In this document: positions 7,911 through 16,525 of the stretch, in pieces
How the letters are laid out: each line of letters starts with the position of its first letter
Numbering within the stretch: the first letter of the stretch is position 1
Source of the DNA: an uncultured Bacilli bacterium
GTDB taxonomy: Bacteria; Bacillota_I; Bacilli_A; RF39; UBA660
Direction: 5' to 3'
DNA: 64,000 nucleotides
Assembly: GCA_934095845.1 (NCBI GenBank)
Contig: CAKOKS010000001.1
Span: 62,001-126,000, forward strand
Program-made: the position numbers and the translations under genes
Notes under the pieces: model-generated
What the model was told of the DNA's origin: nothing
Database searches by the model: none
What the model saw: only the letters and a program-made list of their open reading frames with translations

Positions 7911-8807
7911 ATATATTGAATCGTCGTCTTCTAATGTATCTGTATCACTAAAGAATGATTCAAGTGATTTATCTATATCATCAAGTTCACTTGGAATTTC
8001 TTCTAAAGTAAACTCATCATCTTTTTTATCTACTTTTTGTTCTTCATCTTCATCACTTTGTTCTGCTAAAATAAATTCTTCATCATTGAATTCCTTATTT
8101 TCTTTTTCACTTTCTTCTGTATCTTCTTGAACTTCAGTTTCTTTTTCATCTTCTTGTTTTTCTTCTTCATGTTTTTCAAAAGAAGCATCATCTTCATCTA
8201 TTTCTTTAGTCATATCAAATTCTATATCATTTAAATCAACAAGTGGTTCTTCAGATTCAGCACTATTGATAATTGCATCAGCATCATCAAAGTATGAACA
8301 TAAATTATCTTTATTTTCATTAGCATAATCGATAATTTCATTTAATGATCTTCTATAATATTCTTCAGAATCACAAATTTTAACATAGCAACTTTCTAAA
8401 GCAGTTTTTTCTTGAGTTAAAGTAACTAATTTTTCTTTAACTTTTTCAGCTTTTTCTACTAACTCGTTCATACTTGCTTTATCTTTAATTATTTTTCTTT
8501 TTCTTTCTTCTATTTTTAAAGATATTTCTTTATTAGCAGCTACTAGGATATTAGCAAGTTCATCATCTTTGAATCTTTCAACTAATTTTTTATAGTCTTC
8601 AGAAAAACCTTCAATATCAGAATTCATTTTCTCGACTTTTTCTTTTGCTAGGAAAAAGTCTTTTTTATATTTTCTTACTTTTGAAAGTTCTGCATTTATT
8701 TCTTTATCATTTGCTTTTAATTTCTTTTCATATTCTTTTTTTATAGTCTCTAAGTTTTCTATAACGCTTTCTAATTTTGCGTTAGTTTCGCTTACTAAAT
8801 TATCCAT
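7893..8807 (-). CDS. Acidic coiled-coil protein, 304 aa, unknown function
   Basis: Residues 1-150 are continuous charged helix with heptad character (ESVIENLETIKKEYEKKLKA, LVEKAEKVKEKLVTL); a middle part contains YYRRSLNEIIDYANENK; the last ~120 residues are extremely acidic and low in complexity (DEDDASFEKHEEEKQEDEKE). No signal peptide or membrane helix, so cytoplasmic. It resembles scaffold or chromosome/division-associated coiled-coil proteins only in composition. ATG 8807 follows AGAGAGG. The gene stands alone between a shared terminator and the start of the second ncRNA region. Confidence 0.7.
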   Translation of the reverse strand: MDNLVSETNAKLESVIENLETIKKEYEKKLKANDKEINAELSKVRKYKKDFFLAKEKVEKMNSDIEGFSEDYKKLVERFKDDELANILVAANKEISLKIEERKRKIIKDKASMNELVEKAEKVKEKLVTLTQEKTALESCYVKICDSEEYYRRSLNEIIDYANENKDNLCSYFDDADAIINSAESEEPLVDLNDIEFDMTKEIDEDDASFEKHEEEKQEDEKETEVQEDTEESEKENKEFNDEEFILAEQSDEDEEQKVDKKDDEFTLEEIPSELDDIDKSLESFFSDTDTLEDDDSIYNKDED

Positions 8808-8892
8808 ATTTAAAACCTCTCTATTCTCAATATGAATTATAACAAACTTAATTATGTTTGTAAATCTTTTTTACATATTAAAAAAATTTCTA

Positions 8893-8921
8893 TTGACAAA
8901 ATAATTTTTGTAATTTATACT
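8893..8921 (+). promoter_or_regulatory. Consensus promoter of the ncRNA at 8928
   Basis: TTGACA (8893-8898), 17-base spacer, TATACT (8916-8921). No gene follows before the terminator at 9254-9283. Confidence 0.75.
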
Positions 8922-8927
8922 TAAGTT

Positions 8928-9283
8928 ACTTAGTAGGGTAGTTGACTAAGTCTTGAAATTAATTTGTAATTATTAATCCAAACAGTAATTACAAAACATT
9001 TCTTTTACTGTATATTATGTATTAGGAAATATGGCTTGAAGCCTCTTTCCTCTTAGATACATAAATACATGATTTTACTTAGTTTAGGAATATTAGGACG
9101 GGATGTTTTAGTTTTCCTTTTGCCCAGATGTCAATAGGGATCTTATCTATGCTAAGTGTGTACGTACATTGAGAAAGAAAACTCGATTATTAGATAAGCA
9201 AACTTTGATCGTGAACTGACATTCACAGTTAGAGTTTGATCTTCAAACTAGGAAATATGTAGTTGTCAGCTACGTATTTTTTT
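8928..9283 (+). ncRNA. Structured non-coding RNA of ~355 nt, family not recognised
   Basis: A consensus promoter and a strong terminator bracket ~355 bases without a credible frame. Folding is obvious by eye: ACTTAGT/ACTAAGT close to the 5' end, TTGTAATTA/TAATTACAA (nine pairs), TTATGTAT/ATACATAA enclosing AGGAAA-GGCT-TGA-AGCC-TTTCCT, GGG/CCC within GACGGG...CCCAGATGTC, and TTATCTA/TAGATAA. These nested helices fit a multi-helix RNA. It lacks the conserved elements of RNase P RNA, tmRNA, 6S and SRP RNA as far as I can read. The next gene starts 80 bases later and begins the exported-protein operon; whether the RNA relates to it is unknown. Confidence 0.65.
9254..9283 (+). terminator. Terminator of the 355-nt ncRNA
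   Basis: AATATGTAG pairs with CTACGTATT (one G-T pair), loop TTGTCAG, followed by T7. Confidence 0.85.
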
Positions 9284-9363
9284 ATGAAAAAATATATTAT
9301 TATTTTATTGCAAATAAATAACTGGTTTGATATACTTTATATAGAATAGGATGGGATTAATTT

Positions 9364-10080
9364 ATGAGGAAGAAATATATTTTATGTATTTTTTCTCTGT
9401 TAAGTTTTTTTCTTTTGATGTCTAATGTATCTGCTGCAGAAGATACGACATGTAATTATGACTCTCGCGCATATTTAAATAAACTTGCATCAAATGTAAA
9501 AGCATCGTATGACTTTAAATATGAAAGTGATGGAAGTGTTAGCTTTGATATTTCAATATTTAATATAGTTGAAGATTTGTATGTTGCTTATAGAGCAGAT
9601 AGTGGTTCAGAAGAAAAAGTTTTTGCTAGTATGACGAGTGATGGAACTTATACTTTTAATGTTAAAGATACTGATAATATTGTTACTTATACCTTTGTTG
9701 TTAGAAGTATGAAGTTTGGATGTTCTCATGATATTAGAACATTCACTTTAACTAAGCCTAGAAAGAATCCTTATAGTGATATGGATATTTGTAAATATGA
9801 AGAGTTAGAGGATTATTTTTATTGTCAAAAATGGGTTACTCAAAAAATAGAAGGAACAGAAAGTGAAATAATAGCAAAAATTAAAGCAAAAAGAAAAGGC
9901 ATTAAAAAAACTACTACAACAAGATGTATAGAATGTGAAAAAGAAGAGAAAGAAAAAGAATTAAAAAATACATATATGAAAAGAAGAACTCTTCTTATTG
10001 GTTCTATTTCAGCAGGAATACTTATTGATCTAATAGCAATAGTAGTAATGATTATTAGAATAAGGAGATATAGTATATGA
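9364..10080 (+). CDS. Exported membrane-anchored protein, paralogue of the next gene
   Basis: 238 residues: signal peptide (KKYILCIFSLLSFFLLMSNVSA), an extracellular beta-type domain with few cysteines, a basic linker (KAKRKGIKKTTTTRCIECEK) and a C-terminal membrane helix (about 209-230) with a short basic tail. The block YSDMDICKYEELEDYFYCQK is echoed in the next gene as YSEMEFCKDKDNLDICKQF, and the preceding FxVRSxxxxCxxxxRxFTLTxP pattern also recurs, so the two are diverged duplicates. Start ATG 9364 follows GGATGGGATTA. First gene of a four-gene operon (9364-14658). Family unknown. Confidence 0.75.
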   Translation: MRKKYILCIFSLLSFFLLMSNVSAAEDTTCNYDSRAYLNKLASNVKASYDFKYESDGSVSFDISIFNIVEDLYVAYRADSGSEEKVFASMTSDGTYTFNVKDTDNIVTYTFVVRSMKFGCSHDIRTFTLTKPRKNPYSDMDICKYEELEDYFYCQKWVTQKIEGTESEIIAKIKAKRKGIKKTTTTRCIECEKEEKEKELKNTYMKRRTLLIGSISAGILIDLIAIVVMIIRIRRYSI

Positions 10081-10913
10081 AAAAGTATAGAGAACATAAA
10101 AGATTTAAAAGAGAATATATTCCAGTTATCATAGCTTTTTTAATTTTAATTGGTCTTGTTACTAGTTTAGTATTAGTTATAAAAAATAAGAAAACCGATT
10201 TTGAAGTTAAAATTGATGAAAAAATAGAAGATACTGATGAAATAGCAGTAGATACTAAAAACACTAAATGTAATAATGAACTTTCAGATAAATTAAAGAT
10301 AAGTGCTAAAAACGTTAATATTTCTTATATAGCTAAAAAGATGGTGGCAGGTACAGGAATTGATTTAGATACTGAAGGAATGCCGGAAGTTGATTTATAT
10401 GATTATGGATTTGAAATTACTATTAAAGGAATAAGTGAAGATGTTTATGTTGTAGTTAAAAATGATTATTCAACTGATGTATTTACTTATCATTATAGTG
10501 ATACAGAAAATGGTACAAAGGTATTTCAAAGTTTTGCAAATGATGACAGTGTAACATTTACTTTTGAAATAAAATCTGAAAATGAAAATTGTAAAGATGA
10601 AGTTTATAGAAAAGTTTCGCTTACAACTCCTATATATAATGGATATTCAGAAATGGAATTTTGTAAGGATAAAGATAATTTAGATATTTGTAAACAATTT
10701 ACAGTTGATAAGATTACAGATGATGATTTTGTAAAAGGATTAGAAAACTATAATAATAAGAATAATAATACTAAAGATAAAACTGATAATAATAAAACAA
10801 ATATATTTAAAGAAAATAAATATGTATTTATTATTGGTGGTACAGTAATAGTAATAATTGGGGTCGCTACTGCTTGGATACAAATTAAAAAGAAAAGGAG
10901 TAAGCAAATATGA
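10077..10913 (+). CDS. Membrane-anchored exported protein, second paralogue
   Basis: 278 residues. A basic N-terminus precedes one uncleaved membrane helix (about 15-36), an extracellular domain homologous to the preceding protein (YGFEITIKGISEDVYVVVKN; KSENENCKDEVYRKVSLTTP), an Asn/Lys-rich linker (YNNKNNNTKDKTDNNKTN) and a second membrane helix near the C-terminus (about 247-266). It overlaps the upstream stop by four bases and its own stop overlaps the next start by four, so the three are tightly coupled. The two anchors at either end differ from the paralogue. Function unknown; probably part of the same surface assembly. Confidence 0.75.
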   Translation: MKKYREHKRFKREYIPVIIAFLILIGLVTSLVLVIKNKKTDFEVKIDEKIEDTDEIAVDTKNTKCNNELSDKLKISAKNVNISYIAKKMVAGTGIDLDTEGMPEVDLYDYGFEITIKGISEDVYVVVKNDYSTDVFTYHYSDTENGTKVFQSFANDDSVTFTFEIKSENENCKDEVYRKVSLTTPIYNGYSEMEFCKDKDNLDICKQFTVDKITDDDFVKGLENYNNKNNNTKDKTDNNKTNIFKENKYVFIIGGTVIVIIGVATAWIQIKKKRSKQI

Positions 10914-13900
10914 AAAAAATAGTTTTTAGTGTTTCTTTATTAATTCTAACAATTTTCTCTTTTAATAATGTTACATTAGCGGATGCAATTAAGAAAAGTA
11001 ATCAGGCAACTGTTGTTGTTAGGAACCAAGGTGCGAGTGGTGTAACCGTTGGTGGTGAAGCTTTAGCAACTTATACATTTGATGTTAAATATAATGGGGT
11101 TAATTTTAAGGGATATTGTTTGGATATTTCATATAAGGCAAGTAAAAATTATAGTTATACTTGCTCACCTGATAACTCAACTGCAGCAAAAGCTATGGCA
11201 TATATATTTGAACATCCGTCTGGTGATATAATAGATGCAATGGCTATTCGTATGATTGCTGTTTTAGAGAATGGTAATAAAAGTGCTAAAGGTAAAGAAT
11301 TATATTTAGTTAGATGGCTACAAATCAAAACTGGTTTATATCCTTCATCAAGATTTACCGCTGAAGAACTTAATATAACTGGTGAAGATATCCTTAATGC
11401 GTCATTTAGCAAAGCTCAAGAAGCTTTATCATATGCTAAATCAGCATCTTCTTTAAAAAATTCATTTGAATTTACTAATAAACAAGAAAGTGGTAAACAA
11501 GTAACATATACAGTTAAATCAAAGCAAAAATTAAAGAAAAATCAAGTTGCATTTACATGTGAAGGATGTAATGTAGTTGATTATAGTTGGGAAGATGGAG
11601 GAACTCAAGGTAAAATAACAATTGAAGATACAAAAGATGATTGTAGTTATGTAATCAATGCTTATTATCCAGGAAGTCAAGTTATAGCATGTGACTGTGG
11701 TCCAGATTGCCAAAGAATAGCAATTTCGGCATCAAATGTTGATGATAAAGAAGTTGACACTAGTGGTGCTCCAACTCAATATTTTTCTGATACTTTAGAA
11801 AAAGCGGATTATTGTAAAGAAGCAAACAAATGTAGTGAACCGGTTCCAGAACCTGTTGCCAATGTTAACAATTGTTGTGAATCAGATACGGTTTCAACAG
11901 TAAAAGAACCTACATTAAATGAACTATTCTGTAAAAATGAAGATTTACAAGTAGACTATTTTAATGATAAACCAGGAAATCAAAAATATATTGAGTATAA
12001 TTCTGAATTAACTGGTGAAGATGAAAAATATTGTAAAATGTATTGTACTGAAGATTTATTTGCTCAAATACCTGGAGCATTAACTGCTACTAATGGTAAG
12101 TATTTCAAACTTGCAACTTATAGTATAAAATTAAATGATGGAACAGTAACTGTTGGAGATCAAGAAGCACCTTATGTTAATTCTAAAAAGAGATGCCGTA
12201 TAAAAGTTCAATATGATGCTTGGTTAAAAGATTATCAAGCAGAAGTGGATAATTCAATTGAACAATTTAATATATATCAAGAAAATTCAGCAAGTTATGA
12301 ATTATATCAAGATGCAGTTGATCAAAAGAAAACGATTAATTTATCAGATGTTTCTGTTAAGTGTAGTGCTGAAGAAGGAAAAACTGATGATTATGATGTT
12401 GGTTCTTATAGTTATGATGATTTCACTTTTAAAACAAATGAAAAATATAGATATCGTAAAGTAAAAATAAAAGGAGAATTAAGAAATACTTATAAAAGCG
12501 AAGAAGTCATTGACAATGGAATGGACGAAAAAACACATCGTGAAAAATCTTACTGGGCGGATACGTTAGAAGATGTTATAAAGGCAATCCAAAAGCAACA
12601 AGAAAAAAATGGAAAAGTTGCTGGAAAAGTAAAAGATGGAACAATTCCAGGAACTGATGTACCAAAATATAGATATTATTATTGGTCTTGTACCACTTCT
12701 AGCGATGCAGAAAAGTTATTGAGTTTGGCAAGTGAAATTGAAGATGTAGAGAAAGCAAGAACTGAATTTAAAAATACTAGAGAAGCTGCTAAAGAAAGTT
12801 ATAATGCTTCAGTTAAAAAGATAAAGGAATTACAAAAAACATTAACTAGATGTGATTATTACTTCAATAAGAATTCTAAATTTGATGGTGAAAATAATGT
12901 AACATATGGTGGTACTAGTGGAACAACCGATTTATATAATATAACTACTACAATGTCGACATTTAAATATACTCAAGTATATCAAGATGATTATGGTAAT
13001 CCAAAAGAAGCTCAAGTAAGTGTTCTTTATGAGCAAAATTGCCAAAAGAGACTAGATGAAGAACTTTCTGATGGCCACGTATTTGCAAATTCTGAACAAC
13101 AAGGTAGTGGTAATTATTCTACTATATACAGTAAATCTGGTAATATTGAAGATATGATTGTATTTGGTAAAGAACTTGGTGGAGAATTAGAATATAGTCA
13201 TAAAGATGCATCATTACCATTAACAACATATTATAAAAAATTCTTAGCTGAACAAAAATATGAAGCAAACAAACTATTCTGGCATGATGGAAAATATATT
13301 TCTGAGTGTACATGGACAAGAGCAAATGTTGATAAATACACAATTGATTCAGATGGTTCTGTTATTGAAACAGATCCTAATGATCCTGATTCACCAATTT
13401 ATAGACTTGTACCAAGAGGAGAAACTTATAATTATGAAAGTAAATTAATTAATTATACTGATCACTCATACTTATTTACTTATTCAACTTCTTATGATGG
13501 TAAATTTGAAACATATTGGAATTTACATGGCATGGGAGAAAACGGTAAATTTGATACATATTTTGAAAATGGTGGTACTACATGCGCAGCACAAAATCCT
13601 GGAGATGCCGAGTTATTTACTTGTGTATTAAAAGGTTTCCATGGTGGTTCATTCTATGGATGCTGTTGTGGAGATGGAAACGGAGTAACATATAAAACTG
13701 ATTCTTGTGAATCTTATGATGATAAAGCAGTATTATATGACTTCAAAATAATAGATCCTGCTAAAGTGTTCCCAGCTAACACTGATGGATATGCTGATAA
13801 CTGGAAAACAGAAACTGGTCGAGCAGCTCAAAAGGCTATTGAGGAATTAGGTGCTAACTTAAATACTTATAGTCCTAAAGAATTATCATATTCATTTAGA

Positions 13901-14176
13901 TTAACACCAAATGATATGAAGCAAATTAAACAATACAATGCAGCTTTAAATGGTTATGGTGGATATACAGATAATAATCTAGAGTGTGATTGTTCTGCTG
14001 GACAAGGTGATAAAGATAACGGTAAGAGTTGTGTTCAATGTAAGAGTAGATTCTTAACTAATTTGGCAGATGGAAAAATTCTTACAGGAAGTGATCTATC
14101 AAAAGTATGGAACAGAAGTGATAAAACTCTTCAACAAGTAAGAGATAGTAATATTAAATGGGCGGTGAATAAATAA
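10910..14176 (+). CDS. Very large cysteine-rich secreted surface protein with thioester-domain-like N-terminus
   Basis: 1,088 residues. Signal peptide 1-25 (ILTIFSFNNVTLADA). Residues ~35-180 resemble the thioester domain of Gram-positive adhesins: C70 in GYCLDISYK matches the reactive-cysteine motif, but where these proteins have a TQ-AIW glutamine motif I read DAMAIRM, so the internal thioester may not form. The rest is rich in paired cysteines (CDCGPDC near 257, NNCCESD near 317, GCCCGDG near 921, CDCSAG and SCVQC near 1040). There is a helical stretch (~610-645), no LPXTG signal and no C-terminal helix, so retention may depend on the neighbouring membrane proteins. Adhesin or structural role is inferred. 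Confidence 0.7.
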   Translation: MKKIVFSVSLLILTIFSFNNVTLADAIKKSNQATVVVRNQGASGVTVGGEALATYTFDVKYNGVNFKGYCLDISYKASKNYSYTCSPDNSTAAKAMAYIFEHPSGDIIDAMAIRMIAVLENGNKSAKGKELYLVRWLQIKTGLYPSSRFTAEELNITGEDILNASFSKAQEALSYAKSASSLKNSFEFTNKQESGKQVTYTVKSKQKLKKNQVAFTCEGCNVVDYSWEDGGTQGKITIEDTKDDCSYVINAYYPGSQVIACDCGPDCQRIAISASNVDDKEVDTSGAPTQYFSDTLEKADYCKEANKCSEPVPEPVANVNNCCESDTVSTVKEPTLNELFCKNEDLQVDYFNDKPGNQKYIEYNSELTGEDEKYCKMYCTEDLFAQIPGALTATNGKYFKLATYSIKLNDGTVTVGDQEAPYVNSKKRCRIKVQYDAWLKDYQAEVDNSIEQFNIYQENSASYELYQDAVDQKKTINLSDVSVKCSAEEGKTDDYDVGSYSYDDFTFKTNEKYRYRKVKIKGELRNTYKSEEVIDNGMDEKTHREKSYWADTLEDVIKAIQKQQEKNGKVAGKVKDGTIPGTDVPKYRYYYWSCTTSSDAEKLLSLASEIEDVEKARTEFKNTREAAKESYNASVKKIKELQKTLTRCDYYFNKNSKFDGENNVTYGGTSGTTDLYNITTTMSTFKYTQVYQDDYGNPKEAQVSVLYEQNCQKRLDEELSDGHVFANSEQQGSGNYSTIYSKSGNIEDMIVFGKELGGELEYSHKDASLPLTTYYKKFLAEQKYEANKLFWHDGKYISECTWTRANVDKYTIDSDGSVIETDPNDPDSPIYRLVPRGETYNYESKLINYTDHSYLFTYSTSYDGKFETYWNLHGMGENGKFDTYFENGGTTCAAQNPGDAELFTCVLKGFHGGSFYGCCCGDGNGVTYKTDSCESYDDKAVLYDFKIIDPAKVFPANTDGYADNWKTETGRAAQKAIEELGANLNTYSPKELSYSFRLTPNDMKQIKQYNAALNGYGGYTDNNLECDCSAGQGDKDNGKSCVQCKSRFLTNLADGKILTGSDLSKVWNRSDKTLQQVRDSNIKWAVNK

Positions 14177-14658
14177 TGAAAGAGAGTCTTTGGGGATATT
14201 GGATAGTAGTTTTAGGAATTTCAATAGTAGGTGTTATGGTTGTACTTCACAACTATACAACTACTAGTGAACAAGACTACTACTTAATTAAAGAAGTTTT
14301 AGAAGCTTCAATGAATGAGTCAGTAGACTTTTCTTTCTATCGTGATACTGGAAGATTAAAAATGAATGCTGAAAAATTTGCAGAAAACTTTGTAAGAAGA
14401 TTTTCTGAAACAGTTAATATTAATAAAACGTATGATTTAAATTTTTATCAAATCTATGAAGAACCTCCAGCAGCAAGCGTTGAGGTAATTACTAAAACAA
14501 ATAATAGTTCTTTTGGTAATTCAAAAGAGTCTAATGTTGAAAATACAAATATTGTTAACCGTGTTTCTGGTATTCTTTATACAACTAAAAATGCTGGTTA
14601 TGATGACAATGGTTATCAATATAGTGAAGAGTTCTGTACTAAGAAATGTGGATGGTAA
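14176..14658 (+). CDS. DUF5411-like membrane-anchored protein
   Basis: 160 residues: an N-terminal membrane helix (WGYWIVVLGISIVGVMVVLH), then an extracellular domain with EVLEASMNESVDFSFYRDTG, EKFAENFVRRFSE and EEPPAASVEV. This pattern is that of DUF5411 proteins, single-pass proteins of AT-rich gut Firmicutes; I rely on memory for that name. The single Met/Trp start overlaps the previous stop by one base. Short proteins with one N-terminal helix and an ALxAA-like segment after it recall pseudopilins of Tad-type systems, but no assembly ATPase is in the window. C-terminal EFCTKKCGW adds two cysteines. Confidence 0.6.
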   Translation: MKESLWGYWIVVLGISIVGVMVVLHNYTTTSEQDYYLIKEVLEASMNESVDFSFYRDTGRLKMNAEKFAENFVRRFSETVNINKTYDLNFYQIYEEPPAASVEVITKTNNSSFGNSKESNVENTNIVNRVSGILYTTKNAGYDDNGYQYSEEFCTKKCGW

Positions 14659-14676
14659 AACATCTGCATTTTTTTT
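14644..14676 (+). terminator. Terminator of the exported-protein operon
   Basis: AATG-T-GGATG pairs with CATC-T-GCATT around GTAAAA, followed by T8; overlaps the stop of the last gene. Confidence 0.7.
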
Positions 14677-14716
14677 ATTTTCTTTCATAGTATTAATTAG
14701 AAAGGAAAAAATAATT

Positions 14717-14977
14717 ATGGAAACATTAAAAGTATCAAGTAAATCTAATCCAAGCAAAGTAGCAGGAGCTATTGCAAATGTATTTAGAAATACTGGATCA
14801 GTTGAGATTCAAACAATAGGAGCTGGTAGTTTAAATCAAGCAATTAAAGCAGTATGTATTGCTAGAGGATTTGTTGCTCCTAGTGGAAAAAATTTGGTTG
14901 TAATTCCTGCATTCTCTGATATAACAATTGAAGGGGAAGAGAAAACAGCAATTAAGTTAATTGTAGAAGCTAAATAG
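14717..14977 (+). CDS. spoVS: Stage V sporulation protein S
   Basis: 86 residues, the family length. The sequence is unmistakable: METLKVSSKSNPSKVAGAIA, TIGAGSLNQAIKAVCIARGF and the closing FSDITIEGEEKTAIKLIVEAK. SpoVS is an Alba-like fold protein needed for progress to late sporulation stages. ATG 14717 follows AGAAAGGA; a longer frame reading from 14513 overlaps the previous gene and is not used. Its own terminator follows the stop, so it is monocistronic. Confidence 0.95.
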   Translation: METLKVSSKSNPSKVAGAIANVFRNTGSVEIQTIGAGSLNQAIKAVCIARGFVAPSGKNLVVIPAFSDITIEGEEKTAIKLIVEAK

Positions 14978-14986
14978 CTTCTTTTT
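14965..14986 (+). terminator. Terminator of spoVS
   Basis: AGAAGCTA-AA-TAGCTTCT then T-run; contains the stop codon. Confidence 0.75.
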
Positions 14987-15038
14987 GTTTTCTTTTTTAT
15001 AAAGGTTATAGTATAATAAATTAAAGGAGGAATAATGT

Positions 15039-16217
15039 ATGTCTAAAATGGACAAAAAAAAGAAAAAAATTATTGCTATTATATTTGGTATTATATTAAT
15101 TGCTATAATTATTTTCTTACTATGGTTTTTTAATCGAAAGTTTGATGTCACTTTTGATTTTAATAATGGTACCAAAGAAGAAATCATTAAAGTTAAATAT
15201 CACCAAACCATTAACGATAAAGACATTAAAGATCAAAAAAATCTTGGGGAATCATTTATTGCTTGGTATGAAGTAGTTGGTGACAAAGAAAAAGAAGATG
15301 TTTTAGCAGATAAACCATTTGACTTTAATACTAAAATTGATAAGGCTATTAAATTAAAAGCTCTTTATGAAGGAAAAGTTGAGACAATTACTGTTACTTT
15401 TGACTCTAATGGTGGAAGTGCTGTTGATCCTATTACTATTAATAAAGGTACCGAACTTGTCCTTCCAAAAAATCCTACATATGCTGGTTATAATTTTAAA
15501 GGATGGTATGATATAAATGAAACTCCAATACATAATAATGCTCTTCTAGGAGAAGATACTACTTTATATGCTAAGTGGGAAAAAATATCTGAGCCTAAAA
15601 CAAAAACTAAGAAAGAAAAAAAAGTAAATGAGCCTAAAAAAGAAGAAACAATATCTTTATCCTTAAGTAGAGATACACTTCATGCTAATGGTATTAAAAC
15701 AGCTACTGCTACAGCTAAAGTTGAAAATTCTAGTGGAAATGTTACATATTCATTAAGTGATACTAACTGCATGACTATTAATGAAAATACTGGAGCTATT
15801 GAAGTTGCTTCTAATCCTAAAAATTGTTCTAATGGTGCTAACATTACGGTAACTGCAAAAACACCTAGTGGAAAAAGTGCAACAGCTACCATTTATTATG
15901 AAAAAGATTTGGTTTTAACTCATGAGAACAAAACTTATACTCAAAATGATAAAACCAGTGGTAGACATTCAACTTTTACTGTTGATGCTAATCAAAATGT
16001 TAGTTGGAATATAGGTGCTGCTGTAGAACCAGGATATCGTTATACTTATAATGATTATAAAAACAAGACAGCTACATCAGTAACTGGTGGATATAGCCTT
16101 GATAGTATTGTAGAATCAACTGGTGCTATTAATAAAGTAACCGCTGATGTTAAAGTAACCGCTACTACTAAAGCTCAACAAAAAATATCTTTAATAATAA
16201 ATCAATATATAGCATAA
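15039..16217 (+). CDS. Membrane-anchored surface protein with InlB-type B-repeat and Ig-like domains
   Basis: 392 residues: basic N-terminus and membrane helix (about 10-32), a degenerate then a clear Listeria-Bacteroides (Flg_new) repeat (VTFDSNGGSAVDPITINKG ... GYNFKGWYD ... TLYAKWEK, ~117-184), a lysine-rich linker, then a bacterial Ig-like domain (TATAKVENSSGNVTYSLSD, ~210-285) and a beta-rich tail. Such repeats are found in internalin-like and other cell-surface proteins that bind partners. Strong AAAGGAGGAATA site before an ATG at 15039. Partner unknown. Confidence 0.8.
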   Translation: MSKMDKKKKKIIAIIFGIILIAIIIFLLWFFNRKFDVTFDFNNGTKEEIIKVKYHQTINDKDIKDQKNLGESFIAWYEVVGDKEKEDVLADKPFDFNTKIDKAIKLKALYEGKVETITVTFDSNGGSAVDPITINKGTELVLPKNPTYAGYNFKGWYDINETPIHNNALLGEDTTLYAKWEKISEPKTKTKKEKKVNEPKKEETISLSLSRDTLHANGIKTATATAKVENSSGNVTYSLSDTNCMTINENTGAIEVASNPKNCSNGANITVTAKTPSGKSATATIYYEKDLVLTHENKTYTQNDKTSGRHSTFTVDANQNVSWNIGAAVEPGYRYTYNDYKNKTATSVTGGYSLDSIVESTGAINKVTADVKVTATTKAQQKISLIINQYIA

Positions 16218-16272
16218 AAATTAAGGGACGCTACATAAGAAAAAATAATTATATATGTTAGTAGTTATTTAG

Positions 16273-16482
16273 ATGTTTATAATTTTCATTGTAACATTTT
16301 TTAATAAATTGTTTACTAAGAATAATGCTAGAAATATATGTATTGCTATTAATAAAATTTATCAAATATTTATTTCTGTTAGAATATTTCAAATAAAAGG
16401 TATCTTAATTGCTGATGTAGGTTCAATTATTGGTATATATTTATTTAAAATGATGGTTAAAAAAATTTTGATGTTGATTTGA
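16273..16482 (+). pseudogene. Short hydrophobic remnant, possibly a decayed transporter end
   Basis: A 69-codon frame of hydrophobic sequence (NARNICIAINKIYQIFISVR, GILIADVGSIIGIYLFKMM) with no ribosome binding site before its ATG. The ILIADVGS stretch recalls the last helices of metal P-type ATPases (FADVGVTLL) but the match is weak. It ends right at a terminator hairpin, as a gene's 3' end would. Best read as the leftover of a larger membrane protein gene. Confidence 0.3.
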
Positions 16483-16506
16483 GATGACAGTTTGTCATCT
16501 CTTTTT
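16481..16506 (+). terminator. Terminator
   Basis: GAGATGACA, loop GTT, TGTCATCTC, T5; nine perfect pairs. Confidence 0.85.
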
Positions 16507-16525
16507 CTTGCAAAAAAAATGAAAA

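Noticed and set aside
11155..13448. Several antisense and alternate-frame ORFs within the large Cys-rich gene
   Set aside because: All are shadows of the 1,088-codon frame and lack ribosome sites.
10910..14176. Claiming a functional internal thioester in the large surface protein
   Set aside because: The reactive Cys motif is there, but the expected Gln motif reads DAMAIRM, so activity is not supported.
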